Below are positions 41,155 through 42,771 of a stretch of 42,771 nt of DNA, in pieces. The position numbers and the translations under genes were made by a program. The stretch lies in contig CAJTTT010000027.1 in assembly GCA_910579285.1 (NCBI GenBank), forward strand, positions 411 through 43,181. Reading direction: 5' to 3'. Under the pieces are notes generated by a model, which was given only the letters and a program-made list of their open reading frames with translations, was not told the DNA's origin and searched no databases. Within the stretch, counting starts at the first letter, position 1, and each line of letters starts with the position of its first letter. The stretch comes from an uncultured Lachnospiraceae bacterium (GTDB lineage Bacteria; Bacillota; Clostridia; Lachnospirales; Lachnospiraceae).

Positions 41155-42048
41155 TTATCTGCCAGTCAGCAGATCTGTAATTTTTTCCAGGTCATCATGT
41201 GTATAAAATTCAATTTCCAGTTTTCCGGCTCCATCTCCTTTGGATGCAATGGACACCTTCGTCCCCAATGACTGCTTCAACTTTTCTTCCAGATCCTGAT
41301 ACACAGCTTCCAGCGCTTTATCCGCAACAGGTTCCTTCTTCGCTTTCTCCGGCTTATTCAAATTCTTGACAAGCTTTTCCACATCTCGTACATTCAGTTT
41401 TTCATCAAAAACTTTCTGTGCAATCGTATACTGCTGTTCCGGGTCTTCAATGGAGATCAGCGCTCTGGCATGCCCAGTTGTAATCATATCATCAATGATC
41501 ATCTGCTGTACTTCATCGCACAGCTTCAAAAGACGCATGGAATTGGTAACCGCCGTTCTACTCTTGGAAACTCTCTCCGCTACCTCATCCTGTTTCAGAT
41601 GAAACTCTGTCAGAAGTCTCCTGTACGCCTGCGCTTCCTCGATCGGGTTCAAATCTTCTCTTTGAATATTCTCGATCAAAGAAATCTCCACAATCTCCTG
41701 CTCGGTATAATTTCGGACGATAACCGGCACTTCTTTCAGACCAGCCAGTTTTGCAGCACGCCACCGACGTTCCCCCGCAATAATCTCATAATGCGTTTTT
41801 CTGTCCTGTACAATCAAAGGTTCCACAATTCCATACTGTTTGATGGAATCGGCAAGCTCCTGCAGAGCATCCTCATCAAAATTCTTTCTGGGCTGTTCCC
41901 GGTTGGGTTCCACCTTTGTAATTTTAACATAAGTTCCCTGCGCGTTACTCTCTGTCTTCACCACTTCCTGTTCAGGTTCCGTTTTCGGTACAGAAGCCGG
42001 TATCAGAGAATCTAATCCTTTTCCTAAACCCCTCGTTGCTTTTGCCAT
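41155..42048 (-). CDS. parB: Chromosome partition protein ParB/Spo0J
   Basis: A 297-residue CTP-dependent DNA clamp that loads at parS and organises the origin region. The ParB/Srx domain (about 35-125) holds VEPNREQPRKNFDE, the CTP-binding GERRWRAAKLAGL and LIENIQREDLNPIEEA. The helix-turn-helix (about 140-180) has KQDEVAERVSKSRTAVTNSM. The C-terminal dimerisation domain ends IEFYTHDDLEKITDLL. It follows parA by 45 bases. No parS-like TGTTTCACGTGAAACA site was found in this window. Confidence 0.97.
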   Translation of the reverse strand: MAKATRGLGKGLDSLIPASVPKTEPEQEVVKTESNAQGTYVKITKVEPNREQPRKNFDEDALQELADSIKQYGIVEPLIVQDRKTHYEIIAGERRWRAAKLAGLKEVPVIVRNYTEQEIVEISLIENIQREDLNPIEEAQAYRRLLTEFHLKQDEVAERVSKSRTAVTNSMRLLKLCDEVQQMIIDDMITTGHARALISIEDPEQQYTIAQKVFDEKLNVRDVEKLVKNLNKPEKAKKEPVADKALEAVYQDLEEKLKQSLGTKVSIASKGDGAGKLEIEFYTHDDLEKITDLLTGR

Positions 42049-42093
42049 ATTTTTTCCCCACTTATATTTTTGCTAATTGACTTCGCACCTAAC

Positions 42094-42771
42094 CTATTGT
42101 ACGCTCACTGCCTTCGCGGACATCACTTCATCCGCCAGCAGCATGTATGCCTCCGCGCCTGCGGATTTCGGATCATACATGTTGATTGGCATTCCGTAAC
42201 TCGGCGCTTCCGCCAGTCTGATATTTCTAGGTATCAATGTTCTATATACTTTTTGTTTTAAGTGGCTTTTTACATTCTCAACAACCTGCATGGAAAGGTT
42301 TGTCCTGGAATCGTACATGGTAAATACCACGCCTTCCATATCAAGATCAGGATTCAATCTCTCCTTCACAAGATTAACAGTATGTATCAGCTGACTCAAT
42401 CCTTCCAGCGCATAGTATTCACACTGGATCGGAACCAGTACACTGTCCGCAGTAGTCATAGCATTGATCGTCAAAAGATTTAGGGAAGGAGGACAATCAA
42501 TCATAATAAAATCAAATTTATCCTTGACCCAGTCAATTTCATTTTTTAAAATAAATTCCTTTTTGTCCACACCAATCAGCTCAATCTCCGTAGCTGCCAG
42601 ATTCACATTGGACGGTATGATGGAGACACCAGGAATGACATCTTTCAAAATACATTCATTGATAGAGCACTCGCTTAAAAATAATTCGTAAATTGTATTT
42701 TCCAGATCATTCTTCTCAACACCAAAACCACTGGTTGTATTTCCCTGAGGATCAGTGTCAATTACCAGAAC
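42094..42771 (-). CDS. parA: Chromosome partition ATPase ParA/Soj (N-terminus beyond the window)
   Basis: 226 codons run from the right edge to the stop at 42094; the first 30 or so residues, including the deviant Walker A lysines, lie outside. Visible are VLVIDTDPQGNTTSGFG, the Walker A' aspartate region, FDFIMIDCPPSLNLLTINAM (Walker B) and IPIQCEYYALEGLSQL-type residues (SVLVPIQCEYYALEGL). An in-frame TTG at 42648 is not the start. It is the MinD/ParA-fold partner of ParB and controls origin segregation and, in Bacillus, sporulation initiation. Confidence 0.96.
   Translation of the reverse strand, partial: VLVIDTDPQGNTTSGFGVEKNDLENTIYELFLSECSINECILKDVIPGVSIIPSNVNLAATEIELIGVDKKEFILKNEIDWVKDKFDFIMIDCPPSLNLLTINAMTTADSVLVPIQCEYYALEGLSQLIHTVNLVKERLNPDLDMEGVVFTMYDSRTNLSMQVVENVKSHLKQKVYRTLIPRNIRLAEAPSYGMPINMYDPKSAGAEAYMLLADEVMSAKAVSVQ

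Overview
The window looks like a chromosomal segment of a spore-forming, gut-type anaerobe of the Clostridia, most likely Lachnospiraceae. The basis is the clostridial gene order hup-rqcP-yabP-yabQ-divIC-spoIIE-tilS-hpt-ftsH, lineage-typical proteins (DUF3881-like, DUF4446, CmpB-like membrane protein), strong AGGAGG-type ribosome binding sites and moderate GC. Most genes lie on the minus strand. parA and parB sit at the right edge, so the replication origin is probably just beyond it and replication would run right to left with most genes.

Layout, left to right. 1-97: start of a truncated minus-strand gene. 346-798: Hsp20 chaperone. 887-4325 (minus): ECF sigma factor, membrane anti-sigma-like protein and VWA lipoprotein, apparently one operon. 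4468-9080 (minus): threonine-aldolase-like enzyme, anchored transglutaminase-like protein and cytoplasmic GH13 amylase/neopullulanase. 9482-17659 (minus): the sporulation/division/housekeeping block ftsH, hpt, tilS, spoIIE, divIC, yabQ, yabP, rqcP, hup, mazG. 17768-22432 (minus): PEGA-domain lipoprotein, CotS-like kinase-fold protein, CCA-adding enzyme and a small unknown protein. 22690-28032 (minus): a carbohydrate locus with GH3, GH127 and an AraC regulator. 28216-28458 (plus): an HPr-like small protein. 28515-30241 (minus): HAD phosphatase and a second AraC regulator. 30438-31505: tRNA-Pro, then an AT-rich decayed patch holding an eroded toxin-antitoxin pair and a 56-residue unknown gene. 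31506-33349 (plus): CmpB-like membrane protein and a cation/proton antiporter. 33443-34477 (minus): trxA and trmB. 34674-37106 (plus): D,D-carboxypeptidase and a membrane-tethered MerR regulator with a clear 19-bp-spacer operator. 37158-42771 (minus): tRNA-Arg, DUF3881-like protein, serS, HD-GYP protein, DUF4446 protein, parB and parA (cut by the edge).

Functionally the window is mostly core: chromosome segregation, tRNA charging and modification, purine salvage, envelope quality control and endospore formation. The accessory content is the carbohydrate locus and the decayed patch around 30.6-31.4 kb. I found no phage, CRISPR array, insertion sequence or clearly new defence system. The observations most worth following are the sigma/anti-sigma/VWA cassette, the SpoIIE without its membrane domain, the HPr-like protein without the catalytic histidine, the membrane-tethered MerR with its operator, the eroded toxin-antitoxin pair, and a family of paired intergenic hairpins.
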